Source: Takakia lepidozioides (taxonomy: Eukaryota; Streptophyta; Takakiopsida; Takakiales; Takakiaceae). From it: a DNA stretch of 60,000 bases. The stretch covers positions 14,758,001 through 14,818,000 of the forward strand of contig CM060731.1 of NCBI GenBank assembly GCA_030704615.1. The letters run 5' to 3'. The translations under genes and the position numbers were made by a program. The notes beneath the pieces are model-generated. The model was given only the letters and a program-made list of their open reading frames with translations. It ran no database searches and was not told where the DNA came from. Every line of letters starts with the position of its first letter. Positions within the stretch are counted from its first letter, which is position 1. Of the stretch, positions 46,197-59,281 are shown piece after piece.

Positions 46197-49100
46197 TCAA
46201 TAATCACCTAGTGAAAGCTGATTTGAGACCCGCATTTGAAGCTGAGATGAGTGGGCTATTTGGTTGGCAACTTGGAAATGAGAGGAATCCATGGCTGCAA
46301 GGCCTAAGCTACCACTAAACTCCATTGCCACATGCTGTGGTTGGACAGCTGATTGGTGCCCTTGCTGTTGCAATCCCTCCTCCTCCCCCTGGTGATGCAA
46401 CATGGCTCCCACCCCTATGGAGTCCATCATGCTGGCTGGTGCTGGCCGCTGCCCCTCCCACCCCATGCTCTTCTTTCATACTTGCATTTCACCATTGAAG
46501 ACCTGTGTATAAGCCCGCTGCTTCCTCATCTCTACGACTGAAACCAACTGCTGGCACTAACCTACTTCCATGCATCTGAATTCTGCAGACAAAAAGTGCA
46601 GGTTTAAATCACAGACACCATCCAATTATAACTTGTAGAGGAGCGCCTGTGCAGCGTCCGAGACTTGATGCTCAATGAATAGCCATTAAGCAAGATATTT
46701 GAAAAGGGAGAGCTAATATCAAAATACCTGATAAAAGGCCTGGGGATATTGGGCGGCAGCATATGCCTGCTGATGATGATGTGACTGATGCCAGGTGGAG
46801 GCATTGGAACTAGCATGCTGCTCACCTGGTCCAGCAAAGCTCTCTGCAGGCCTCTCTACCCCAGCCCCACTGCTGCTGGCCACTGCATATGTCCCCATGC
46901 CAGCTTCCAGTTTGGTCTTTTTCTGATCGTCATACTGGCTTGACTGATCCATGGCCAAGTCTTGCATAGTGAGACCTTGCGCACCCACACGAAGCCCCTG
47001 AGGCATGCTCATTTGACCCAATGTTTCATGCAAATTTGCTTGCGACCCAGCTGGAAAGAAGCCGGACGGACTAGCCTCACTGTTACCTCCGGCTTCCCTT
47101 CACCCATCCAATTCCAGCACAGCCAACAGCATCACTCAACTGCAACATCAAATTGCTGGCAACTGAGGTTGCAGGTCCCCCAGATTTGTCCAACAACCTT
47201 AAACGTAGAGGGAAATTTGCGATGATGTCTGATCACTGAGCAGGCCTAGAATAACAGGTCTTAGTTACAAAAGACAAGCCTGTACCTTGGCAACTGTTGA
47301 GGCATAAGTGAAGAAGAGTGAGACTGGTGCTCCATGAAGTCTTGGAGAGTTGCTTGCTGCTCACGCTCTGGCTGCATGGACGTCCATTGCATAAACTGGG
47401 ATCCTTGCGTGGCTGTCAATGGTTGTCCACGCATGGCCAGCGCCTGCAAGCCATCCGCAAACTTATCATCACTGTTTTTGTCCAGCATCTTGGCAGCGAC
47501 ACCAATTTCAACTTGCTGGATATTCACAAGGTATTCAAACTCAGGAAACCCAACCTTCATCCTTTACCTTAAAGAATGCCTGAGGGACAAACTGGAGCAC
47601 ACCCAATGTTCCGACTTTCTGCGGCTAGGGGAGCAGTTAATGGATACATGGGAGATGGGAGGAAATTGCAGGTCCTAACCTTCCACCGTTTGGTCTCTGC
47701 TAGAGACCATTAATTGTTAGCCACACCTATCAACTTCTTGAATCCCTTCTGAGGTTGACTCTGAAGGTGGTATAAGTAGGCATTCCCTATTTAGTTACAC
47801 CACTCAACCTTCAGTGACAACCAATGTCCCATAATTTTCTAGAACCTACACCAGCATTGCAGGACAATAAAGGACATGTTGCACACACCTGCTGATACGT
47901 GTTGCCTAGAAACTCATGCTGCTGCACCACACAAAGACACTTGCTATTGTTAGGTAGGGACAATGACCCTGAAACCGGAAGTCTTGTTAATATAGCTACA
48001 ATCGTAGTGAAACCAAGTCAAGGGCGGGTCAAAAACAGTACAAACATTTAGACGGGTCGTCAGGAATGCTACAGTGTGAATCAATCATAAATAGTGCTTG
48101 GTTTACCTGTCTTTGACTTAGAACATTGGCAGCCTGATAAGCATTGTTGATATAGTTCTGCAATAGATCCACACCCCCAGCATACATCCAAGCTATCAAT
48201 CAGAGCCATGATACTAATGTCCCATTAAATCCTACCTGACATGCAGCACCCCACAAAAGTTGGCCCTGTATTATGATAAGGCCAAACATACCTTGCGTTG
48301 ACGTACTCTTTCAAGAGCTTGTTCCAACTCTGTCTCCATGTTTGCCAGTTGTTGGACATTTGTCACAGTATTGAGGATTTGTTCATCTGCTAGATACAAC
48401 CTGCATGTCCCGACACCATACAACCTGTCAAGCCCACATGTTCCTGTCTGTCCCTTGGGTGCTTTCGCCTCCCAAAGTGCTTTGTCCTCTCTCTCTCTGG
48501 AAGAAAGTGCAATTGCCCGTTGTGTGGGCAACCCAAAGACAATATTCATTTTCTGATTCACTGTCCGGGGTACTCTCACCAGAGAGAAGCTCTCCTCCAA
48601 TCTATCAAGAGAATTGTGCCTGTACCTCTGTTTACCAACTTTGAAAGTCTCGAGGCTGAGCCAAAAGCCCAGGCCCTTCTGAGGCCTAGTTTTTGGGCAA
48701 ATCACACACAGCAGATTGATGCTTGTGTGAAGGGATTTCTAGAGGATATCTGGAAAACCCGAATCAATTCTTTGTATAAAGGTAAGTCTTACTACCAATG
48801 TCAGCCCCTGACAGGGTAGGTTCTGTCCCTTTGGTTTCCGCTCAAACTGGGCGCGGGGTCAATGGCCACAAGGCTACGGCAAACAACGTCTTATGAGTAC
48901 ATTCTCTCTCTCTCTCTCTGGATTTGCTTTCCACTCAAACTGGGCGGGGGGTCATGGCCACAAGGCTACGGCAAACAACGTCTTATGAGTACATTCTCTC
49001 TGGATTTGCATGTATAACTTTAAGGGTGCAAAGTTTGAGCCTCTCTGGGAGGCAGGGAGGAAGGGGGTAGAAAAAGGGGGGTGCAAGCAGGGGTGCAAGA

Positions 49101-51230
49101 GGTATGTAAGAAAGGTACCGTGCTCGTTGTTGCACATGGTTTTTTTCTTGTTGAAGCTTCTTAATTTCCTCCTGCAAGCCCTGCAACCCCATACCGTGAA
49201 TAACCGCACGCCTTTAACACCGTGCCATGAAAGAATGCTTATACCCTTTCCAATTCGAACTATGTTCAAGCAGAATCTGCTTCAAACAGAAGGAAGATTG
49301 GGGACCATGGAAACTGGCCAATGTTGAGGCTGCACTCTTACAAAGCACTAAATGTCTCTGGAACACAATCCACAAATGTCCAATGCAATGGGAGGTAAAT
49401 GTTCTAACATTCATCACTTCATCTTAGGCCACAACAGATCATATATACACTAGGAAGGAACTACGGTACTCACCCCAATGTCATAGCCTTTGCTGCGATA
49501 GATCACGTCCAAATGACAATCCAACAGCCCATTATGTAATGTGTTAGACTGTTACTTTGTACATCATATATAAATAACACCTTGCAGCTCAAGGCTGCCT
49601 ATGAAGGTTGACAGTAGTCATTATAAAATAGAAGAAGACATTACTACAGAACCCATAGCATCACTGGTACTTCCAAAACTCATTATTTCACAGAAAACCA
49701 GGGCATAAACTCACCTTCCAGAAATAAGAAGTTGATTAGAAGCCAAATCCTTCTCCCCTGACAGCTTCTTCAAGGCCTTGTGCAAATACTGCAGAGTGCA
49801 CCCATCCCCCATTGACTTCAGAGGCACATTTTCTATGAGCTCCTAGTTGAAATCTCATTGCTTTTCACAAAAACCTGCCATTGCTATCCTCCTTCAAGCT
49901 AGGTACACTTGTGTGCCTTAGCAAGCATGCATGGTAAGGATTTGAAGACGCCAACATACCTCCAGGTTCTCCATCTTTCTGCATTGTTTCAACATGTCGC
50001 AATAGTGCCATAGAATCACATGTGTCCACACCCACAAACCCTCATTACAACAGTCTGACATAGGCATCTGGAGGCTAATTTGAAACAAAACTGAGCATGA
50101 TATCCACATCCTCACAAGGAACTCAAAACAAAATGCGCGGAGCTTGGATCTATAGATGAAGCATTCAGTGGAAAAGGAAGGATGCACACCTATTATGTTT
50201 GCTGAGGTCATGATGCATGAAATTCGAGTAGCGAGTCATCATGTCCTCAAAACTGCCCCACCACAAAAAGACTCGCTAAATATTTGAATGAAAGGTGGAG
50301 GCTTGACATAATGACAAGAAGGTTGAAGCAGGAGGAGGCAAACCTTTTATTGCGCTCGTGCATGGGCAAATTTGCAAACCGACTGATCACCTCCTCAATG
50401 CTGCTCCCACAAAGTTAAACCACAACCCACAGACCTTCGTATGAATACATAGCTGTAGACAGTGCCAGACTTGACAACCTTGCCATGCCATTTCTCTAAG
50501 CTACATTTGGGAGTTCCTTTAGTTCCCTGCAAATCACCAGGTCACTATCCAAAGAGAAGACGCTAGTTGTCATACAACTACAACCGTCAGTAAGTCAGGT
50601 GGCCAGCAGCGCCATTGCCTGCGCCATTGGCAAATTACTACCTCTCGTAGGGAAGGAGATAAGAACAAGTCATAAACTATTCCAGGTTGTTGTCTGTTTT
50701 AGCAGGCTGACTGCCCTTGTGAATGAAGTCCTGATCTTTCCTGAAACGTAGTGTGTGGTGGAGAGGCCTCCCGAACTGTGTTCCGAGGCTTTCCAAGAAA
50801 TAATTTGGCTACCTACAGACAACGCTTGACTCCTCCCGAAGTTCCAAACGAAGCAACGCTGCGACGCGATGGCGGTGGCGAAGGCTCAGGCATCCAAAAC
50901 TGTGGGCACTGTCGGCCCTGTCACCAGCGCACTTCATCCAGCGCCTTCCTACCAACCCTTAAACTCCTGCTAACTTGTAAAGCTACGAGCTTACGCACAC
51001 CAGCAAGCAGCCAAGCACAAACAGCACAAGCAGAGGAACGGCTGGCACCTGCAATTACAGTATTGGGTGAGTTTGCCTGACGGTGAGAACATGATGAGGG
51101 CGATATCGATGTCGCAAAGCACCGAAAGTTCGTAGGCCTTCTTAATGAGTCCATTGCGTCTCTTGGAGTACGTCACCTGTCTGTTGGTAGGATTCTCTAT
51201 TTTCTTGATCTCTAGCTTCACCCTCCCCAT
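46197..51230 (-). CDS. MIKC*-type MADS-box transcription factor, copy 1
   Basis: Exons, high to low: 51230-51049, 50400-50344, 49978-49960, 49788-49715, 49492-49474, 49180-49119, 48400-48292, 48157-48107, 47921-47889, 47554-47286, 47079-46728, 46469-46197. All junctions are in phase, giving about 499 residues. Residues 1-60 are a classic MADS domain starting [20 protein letters not shown] and ending [14 protein letters not shown]. The I region is spread over several small exons ([20 protein letters not shown], then [20 protein letters not shown]), the hallmark of MIKC*. A K-like coiled coil follows ([20 protein letters not shown], then [15 protein letters not shown]). The C-terminus is rich in Gln, Ser and His. 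MIKC* proteins dimerise, bind A/T-rich CArG boxes and act mainly in the gametophyte in plants studied. Exon 12's acceptor is the least certain. Two LINE fragments sit in intron 6. Confidence 0.93.
48501..48901 (+). mobile_element. LINE 3' fragment D in MADS copy 1, intron 6
   Basis: It carries the zinc-region frame (CPLCG-like [20 protein letters not shown]) and the 3' end CGTCTTATGAGTAC. Both sides are a (CT)n tract ending TCTCTCTCTGG (48490-48500 and 48903-48921), which serves as the target-site duplication. It is antisense to the MADS gene. Confidence 0.88.
48928..48992 (+). mobile_element. Second LINE tail E inserted beside fragment D
   Basis: A 65-bp piece, TTTCCACTCAAACTGGGCGG through CGGCAAACAACGTCTTATGA and GTAC, is flanked by TCTCTCTGGATTTGC on both sides (48913-48927 and 48995-49009). 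It used nearly the same target as fragment D, as a separate event. Confidence 0.85.
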
Positions 51231-51600
51231 GTTGCCGTGCTGTGCTTCTGTCTCTCCGTCCGCACACTTCTCCCTCTTCTACAACTACTAGCACTACACA
51301 CGGAAAGCGTCTAACAGGAAACCGGAATCCAAACACAACAGCAAGGAGCACCAGGAGAAGCGAACAGAATTAGCATGCCCGGTGCCTGGCACCTTCCACT
51401 TTGTATCCGCACCCCTCTCATGACTCCTGTACGCAGAGATTCATGCCGTCTCTCACAAACAACGAAGACCTGAGAACCCACTTGCAGTGTGCACCCACCT
51501 GCACTCCCGAGCAAACAACGACGTCGATTGGAGAGAAGACAACATGGGTAGAGATCCAGAAGAGACAGACTAGAGCTGAAATGAGTGAGAAAAAGAGAAA

Positions 51601-51770
51601 GAGACAAGGCGGCAGTGGTGCTGTCAGCTAGCAGCTTGGAGCTCTCTTCTTCCGCCAATGTGGTGGTGGGCCCTTAGATTTTAACCCAAGAGAATAATCT
51701 AAAAAGAGTTGACAGCTAAACATAGGCATGCGCACAATTCAAAGGACAGCCTAGATTTTACTACGGTAAT
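51601..51770 (-). promoter_or_regulatory. Promoter block of MADS copy 1, conserved with copy 2
   Basis: About 0.4 kb upstream of the ATG lie TTCCGCCAATGTGG, GGTGGGCCC, GAGAATAATCTAAAAAGAGT and CTAGATTTTACTACGGTAA, in the same order and at similar distance as upstream of copy 2 (59704-59821). CCAAT at 51655-51659 is a CCAAT box on the plus strand. GTGGGCCC at 51666-51673 fits the class I TCP site. The functional reading is inference; the conservation is directly visible. Confidence 0.7.
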
Positions 51771-51780
51771 GCTCGTGTAC

Positions 51781-54700
51781 GGGAGATGGCGTCTCACGAG
51801 CTGGGAGAAATTCGAGAGCAATAATGGGCCGCAGGTGCACACACGACCTTGCACGGTTTGCTGCTCGCACCCATCTGGGACCCACCGCACGTCGTCGCGC
51901 ACGCCCTTCTGCCAAGCTTCTCTCCTTCCCCCCCTCTTCTGCCGCTCTGCTCTTCACTCCCACCCACTCGCAGCTCTCATGATTCTGCGCTATTTATGAC
52001 ACTGCGCACATTCATCGGGTGGGTCGATGTTTTCCTCGGGTGCAACAGCAGAGAGGTCTCCCGACCCTGCCATTCTCTGGTGGGGTTGCGAAGAAATAGG
52101 TTAGAGAGCACAAAATCCCGGATATGGAGGGGGGTTTGATGCTTGCCTGCCTGCCTGCCTGCCCTCGATGATGATGCTCACCGCTGGGGATGCCGTCGAA
52201 GCTCTTAGGGTACCAGCAATGTTCGAATTGTATGTACATACAGAGCTTCTCTGGATTGGACCTGATGGTGTCTGAACACCTCGCCGGGTTGCAGAGTGAG
52301 AGTAGTTGACCCCATAGACTCGGGGAAGAGGAGTAGCTTTGAGAAGATGTTACCGTGGTGGGCAGCAAGGGCAAGTTTGCGCAATTGGGTACAGGACAGA
52401 GTGCTATCGCGCTTACTGGAACGATTTCTGCCATGCCTATGGAGATGCCCATTGTCCTGTGAAGGAACTCTCTTGACTTGCCGCTTGGGTACATCTTGCG
52501 GCCCACACGACTCCAAGGTACGGGCGGGGACAGGCTTGAACTCTGCTTTGCAGTGCTCATTGAGATCTGATCAGTCTTTCCTTTCTTGTAGTCCTGAATG
52601 GTCCAGAGATGCACTCGTTAGTGGAAGGCAGACGTATGATTTGGCTTCTCCTCCCATAGCCTTGCCGCCAAAGCCTCGCTGGGTCTGAGAGACCATAGTG
52701 GGTTATAGACAAGTCCTGAACATTACACTTTGGGTGGTTAAGAGTTGGCTTTCACTAACCAAAATACTGTCTTCACTGACGGAACATTTTGTGCTCGGGG
52801 ATTTTTGGTTTAGACGCTAAACTGCTAACATTGTTCAAGCTGTATCTCATTGTCTTCCACTCTGCTCGCTTCCGAACTCCTCTTCGGACTGGATGCGTTC
52901 GTTGAACATCGGTTCAGAAACGATATACGCACTTAGAATGAAAGTCCAGATTTGTATACAGTATTGGTAACGGAGCTTGCACCTCGATATGATCCACTTT
53001 GCCGCTAACGAGGTTAGAGCTGCTGGGTTATGGTGCTCGACAATATGAGCTGGGGTCAGATGTGGGCTATGAGGTTGGTCCTTGTTTGTGGCTTGTTTGT
53101 TGGATGGATCAATGCGGAGCAGTTCTCGAGCGAGGGTGATGGGGTTCCGGTTATGGCCGACCTCCAGGGAGCTCGGCTCATTAACACGCCTGGCTTCTAG
53201 GGACTCATCTGCGATCGTTGACTTGCTCAGTATTCTCTTGCCATAGTCTCCCGTACTTTGCTAAATACCCATTCTGGAGTCAGATGTACATGTGTTCTTT
53301 TCACCTTCTAATTTCAAGAGCTGATCTTAACTCGGCAATCTGGGCTTAGCATCTTTGTATTGACCATATATAGCTCTGCTGGATGGATGGATGGATGGAT
53401 GGGCAGTACTGCTATGTTGCTTCAGTCAAAACTGATCGAACTTGATGAAGCTAGACTTGTAATGTCACTGGTCCTAGAGCTCTAGTTTCGATCGTCCACG
53501 AAAATTCATGTAGTGTGCTTCAGGATGTCCTCAAATACTCATCAGACTCACACAAGCACAAGATCTGATCACTACTCTGCTGTGAATACCGCCCAAGATT
53601 GCTGTTTCAAAAACTACAACATATACATAGTCAGGGACCACCAAAAGCACAGCGTTGGTTTCAGCTCCTCCGGACTGCAAATGAGGATTACAAGATTGAC
53701 CATCTTTCTTTCTTCCGGAAACATCTGCAATATCCAAGCTTATTAGAGAGGAATCAAAGGAACTTGAAGGAATTCACGTGCGTTTTGTAAAGGCGCCAAG
53801 TGGTTGCAACTGGTCATCTCTACAGATTTGACCTAAGGTGGGTATGGTGTGGGTATGGTGGAGAACAAGCCTCCAGCACGTCCAAACTCAAAGCACGTCT
53901 CCCATAAAGTATGGGGTGTTTGACCCCAAATTCATGGCTCAGCCATCTCACATAAACCTCTCAGCAAAAACTATGGCGCAATATATGAATTCGTCACAAA
54001 ATGGCCCCTAAGATCTGGGAGAATGTATGCAAAGATTTATCACCATGTAAAGCAAGAGAAATGTGCCTCATAAACCAACCTCCCGGCAGAAACACACACA
54101 GTCATGAGTACTCAAACACTTCCCAGAGTCGAGCACTCCATCCAGACGGTTTGATATGACTGACACGGAGGACAGTGGCATCTCACATCTGGAGGTCTTT
54201 CAATGTTTCTGTACCTATCCTTACTCCTTCCTTACTTCAGGTCCAGGCCATCATTAGATTAAAGTAGTAACCCGAGGCCGATTGTACGGTCCCCACATGC
54301 TCCAATTTGGCGAGATACCTGTACATTGACATCACCAAATTCAACTTTCCTTAGACCATACCTCTCTGATCTCCACCGACAGGATCAGCTCCATCACCAT
54401 CACAGGGTCGGGACTCGGAATCCCAATCCTTCACAGCACTGTGGTAGGTACAAAGGTACTTCTTCTGCACCTTCCCATCCTCGTTTTCACTGCGCAACTC
54501 TTCTTGACACGGTTGGGCTCATAAAATAAAGGAAAAAACAGCAAGGGCCACCGTGCGATTCAATGTGTTGTGCCGGCACGGCACCCTGCGGCTGGAAATC
54601 CCACGCAGCCATATTCTGCCGGCCATCACATGTTTTATAATACTACCAGACACGAGTTAACTTTACTTAGACTGGGTTGTCTCCTCCAAGGTCTGGCAGT

Positions 54701-55334
54701 TTGCCAGGTTCAGAACTTAAGATTGGGAGGAGGTGGATTGGGAGGAGATGCCTGTTGGTATGGCGGCTGGTTTGGCCACGGCCATAGAAAACGAGGGTTG
54801 CATGTGGTAGGAGGCAAGATTCCATTTGCGAGGCTTTCAATGACTCAACAGTGGAGTTTAGTTTTATGGTTTTTGATGGCTGATTGTAAGAGGGCCCCCT
54901 TGTTTATTGTCTGTTTTGACAAAATTTTCCAACTGTAAGATCTTTCAGCTTTCTTTGGATGATGAGTTCCTTTCTTTCTTTCTCTGGATGTTTTGAAGTC
55001 CCTTGTATATGTTGCCAGATGTGGTGAGGTAGTGACTTCTAAAGACCATATGACAAAAGCAGAAGGACATTTTGTTGCTTGACAATGGACAGCCTGTCCT
55101 TTTTCATAACAAGGCAAAATTCAATGCTTGAACATCATCTGTATAAGTGCCACTGAATTTGTCAATTAATTATCAATCTGGGGGTGGCTCTTAGTTACGC
55201 CGGCTTTGGCCGGGGTCCTCTCTCTCTCTCAATCTGGGGTGCTACAATCCCAGTCTACAGCCTGGTAGCCAAGCCGTGCAAGAAATTGGGCAAGCTAAGC
55301 ATGCAACCAGGACCTGCAGTTGGCACCCATACCA
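51781..55334. other. Spacer between the two MADS genes, no gene recognised
   Basis: The longest frame, a minus-strand one of 200 codons at 52012-52614, has low-information serine/proline-rich sequence and competing frames on the other strand. I see no domain in it. The part near 55165-55334 is the 3' flank of MADS copy 2. A CT-rich run is at 55201-55211. Confidence 0.4.
53381..53402 (+). repeat. GGAT tetranucleotide microsatellite
   Basis: Five and a half perfect GGAT units, 22 bp. Confidence 0.95.
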
Positions 55335-58300
55335 TCAATACGTACTTTCACCTAGTGATGGTAACGACAATGAAAGATGGTTTGAGGAACGCATTTGAAT
55401 CTGAGATTGGTTGTCAATTTGGGGGGCAACTTGCAACTGAGAGGGATCCATGGGTGCATGTCCTAAGCTACGACTCAACTCCAGCAGCACATTCTGTTGT
55501 TGGTCAACTGTGTGGTGCCTACGTTGCTGCAATCCCTCCTCCCCCTGGTGATGCGACATCACTCCCGCCCTGAGGGAATCCATCATTCTGTCTAGTCCTG
55601 GCTGCTGTCCCTCCCACCCATGCTCCCTTGTCACAAATGTATTTCACCATCGAAGACCTCTAGATAATTCCACCACTTCTTCATCTCTACGGCTTAACCC
55701 AACTGCTTCAAATAACCTACTTCCATGCATGCCTGAATTGTGCACACAAAGTGTATGTTTAAAACGTCTAGACACCATCCAATAACTTGCACAGGAACAG
55801 CACAGGGTGTGATTCAGAGATTCATGCTCAATTGATAGCCTGACAGCAAGCTACTTGGAAAGGGGAGATATTCAGGCTGGCTCTGGATAACAAAAGGTTG
55901 CGTTCACAATACCTGGTAAAAGGCCTCCGGATATTGGGCTCCAGCATATACCGCCTGCTGTTGATGATGTGACTGATGCCAGGTGGATGCACTGGAACTG
56001 GCATGCTGCTCCCCTGGTCCAGCAAAGCTCTCAGCAGAGCGCTCAACCCCAGCCCCACTGCTGCTGGCCACTGCATATGGCCCCATGCCACCTTCCAGTT
56101 TTGCCTTTTTCTGATCATCAAACTGGCTTGACTGATCCAAGTCTTGCATTGTCAGACCTTGCGCAGCCAAAGGAATGCCCTGTGGCATGTTAATCTGGCC
56201 CAATGTCTCATGCAAATTTGGTTGTGACCCAGCTGGAAAGAAGCTGGATGGAGTGGCCTCAGTGTTACCTCCGGCTTCCCTTCACCCATCAAATTCCAGC
56301 ACAGCAAAACAACGTCACTCTACTGCACGATAGAGGATTGCCAGTGGCTGAGCTCATAGGTCCTCAAGACTCGTCTCACAAAAATCAACATTTATAAAGT
56401 CGCTGCAGTATTTGGTCGAAGGATGCACCCAAAATCAAACAACATAACCTGGACACAGCAGAAAAGACTGCACATACCTCGACAGCTGTTGAGGCAATTG
56501 CTGGTCCATGAAGTCTTGGAGAGTGGCTTGCTGCTCACGCTCAGGCTGCATAGTGGTCCATTGCCCAAATTGGGATCCATGCGTGCCGGTCAATTGTTGC
56601 CCACGCATGGCCATCATCTGCATACAGCCCCAACTTAGCAAAATTACCAGCAACATCCACTTGCTTTGAGAGATTCACAAGGTACACCAACTCATGATAC
56701 CCGATCTGCGCGAAGAATGTCTGGAGTACAAACTTGGGCAAACCAAATGTTCCCACTCTTGAGCCATTTGGACAGTCCAGGGAGACATGAAAGACAAGGA
56801 GAGGCAGAAATGCAAGGCAGATTCAAACAGCTACTTGTGATGCCGTTGCAACCTTTGACTGTGGTAGGGAAAAACCAAATGTTTACCCTACACATGTAAC
56901 AGAATTAATGCCAATGCAGAGCTGGCATGCACAGAATTATATAAGTAAAATATTTCTACATACCTGCTGATATGTGTTGCCCATAAATTCATGCTGCTGC
57001 ACCAACAAAAGGCACTTGCTCTAGTCAGGTAGGGAAATATGCAACCTAAGAGGTTCAAGATAGTTGTCAATAACACTCCGGTACAAAAAATTGGAGAGGA
57101 TGAGTAAGATGGAAGGTCATAAGCAGTGCAAGCATAGGTATACCTGTCTTTGACTTAGAACATTGGCAGCCTGATAGGCAGTGTCGATATAGCTCTGCAG
57201 GAAATCCCAAGCCCCACCATGCATCCAGGCTGTTACTCAGATCTAAGACTAAAGGTCCTAGATTTATGCAAAGTGTGCCATAAAAGACAGCCATGTGAAT
57301 ATGATACATGGCCTAACATACCTTGCGTTGACGTACTCTCTCAAGAGCTTGTTCCAATTCTGTCTCCATGTTGGCCAGTTGCTGGACCGATGTAACTGTG
57401 TTGATAATTTGTTCATCTGCTAAATACAACCTGCATGTCCCCATGCCCCACTGGATGTCAACGACACATTTGTCTCTGGACTTGCATTCTGGACTGCAAA
57501 GGTTTAAGGTTCTACAGAATCCTTTCTGCGAGCAAGGGACTGCAAGCACGGGTGCAATGGAGCTTGCAAGGAGTACCGTGCTTGTTGTTGCACGTGGTTC
57601 TTTTCTAGCTGAAGCTTCTTTAATTCTTCTTGCAAGACCTGCACACCCCATCCTTCTTAATTACAGGCAAACACCAAAATACCATGCCATGGTACAAATG
57701 ACTTCACCATGGATGTGAATAAAGAACATGTCCAACCTGAACGACGCTGAACACTAGAGTAAGACTCAGGGCTACCGCGGGAACGTATAGCCTGAGCTCT
57801 TATGTCAAACAAACCTGACAGCAAACCTTGTGATTGCTTCACCTTCACTAAATGTTCCGGGACATAATTTAGGGATTTCTTTTCTTTTCTTTGCTCCAGT
57901 TTTGCTCATGGGTGTTGAGTATTGAACTTTGAACGAGTCTTTACAAATGAGATGAGAGGCCACTATCCTTACTACAAACATCAACATCATAGCCCAAAAC
58001 AGATAATATAGGAGGAAGCTGCATTACTTACCCCAACATCATAGCTTTTGCTGCCAAACCAAGAGCCCATCACAGAAGTGTTAGAACGGTATAATTTTTC
58101 TGTTTCATACAACAAATCACACCCTGCAGTTCAAAGATGCCTACCAAGGTAGATACTTGATACCATTATCAAATAGAGGGTACAACATTAACCTATAGCA
58201 TCACTAGATAAATACTTCACAACCCAATATTTCACACAAACAAGGGCATAATAATACTCACCTTCCGGAAAGAAGATGTTGATTGGAGGCCAGATCCTTC

Positions 58301-59281
58301 TCCCCTGACAGCTTCTTCAAAGCCTTGCGCAAATACTGCATAGTTCCCATTCACTTCCTCTCAGCTTAGACTTTGACCAACTTCTTGAAACACCATGTAA
58401 CATTTTATATAAGTATCTATGCTCCATCAAGCTAGGTACACTGGTGCTGCTCAGCAACAGCAGGTGTAACTTAAGCCAATTATAGTTGGTAAGAGTTCCA
58501 AGACCCTGGCATACCTCCAGGTTTTCGATCTTTCTGAATTGTGTTAACAACCACAGCAGCGCCATAGCAGACGTCACATGTAATCACCCAAAAACCCTGG
58601 TTACAACATTCTAAGGTTTGGAGTGAGGAACCACAAAATAGTTAAAGCAATGAGCTGGAAAAAGGAGGATGCACACCTACTATGTCTGATGTGATCACAT
58701 GAGACTCATTATATCTTCCAAAGTGCCCCACCACAAATAGACTCGATAGAACTGCAAGAAAGGTGATGGTGTGACAGAACAATGAGATGAAGCAAGGCAC
58801 ATCTAGAGTATACAAACCTTTTGTTGCGCTCGTGCATAGGCAGATTTGCAAAACGACCGATGACGTCCTCAATACTGCTCCATCACAAAGTACCACTCCC
58901 ACTGGTCACTATATATTGATGTAGACGACGGCAATTGTGACAACTTGGCATGCCACTTCTCCAAGCTAGTATGCCGTGGCCCACGATAGGACATAGACCC
59001 AACTGGCGGATATGCATTCTCTACCCACTTCAAGGTCTCGGAACACTACTACTTGGAGGCTCCACAAAAGTCAAACTTTATCTAGTCCGATCGACATACC
59101 TGCAATTGCAGTACTGAGTAAGCTTGGCTGACGGTGAGAACATAATGAGAGCGATGTCGATGTCGCACAGAACTGATAGCTCATATGCCTTCTTAATGAG
59201 TCCATTGCGCCTCTTGGAATACGTCACCTGGCGATTAGTGGGATTCTCGATTTTCTTTATTTCCAACTTCACCCTTCCCAT
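55335..59281 (-). CDS. MIKC*-type MADS-box transcription factor, copy 2
   Basis: Exons, high to low: 59281-59100, 58874-58818, 58533-58515, 58335-58262, 58050-58032, 57638-57577, 57430-57322, 57194-57144, 56996-56964, 56705-56661, 56617-56478, 56243-55913, 55622-55335. The first nine match copy 1 in length exactly. The model gives about 469 residues. The MADS domain is nearly identical to copy 1 but reads FSPSAKL where copy 1 has FSPSGKL. The I and K regions are close ([40 protein letters not shown]). The C-terminal part is less certain. Reading on from 56705 without splicing breaks the frame unless a 43-nt GT-AG segment (56660-56618) is removed, and the acceptor homologous to that of copy 1 exon 11 is lost, with an in-frame one 15 nt downstream. 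The gene may be functional with an altered C-terminus or may be starting to decay. Confidence 0.87.

Noticed and set aside
51701-51710. A CArG-box (CTAAAAAGAG) for self-regulation of the MADS genes
   Set aside because: It resembles but does not match the MEF2-type CTA(A/T)4TAG site bound by MIKC* proteins, so I kept only the conservation claim.
52012-52614. 200-codon minus-strand frame in the spacer between the MADS genes
   Set aside because: No recognisable domain, low-information sequence, and overlapping frames of similar quality on the other strand. Chance is the simpler explanation.
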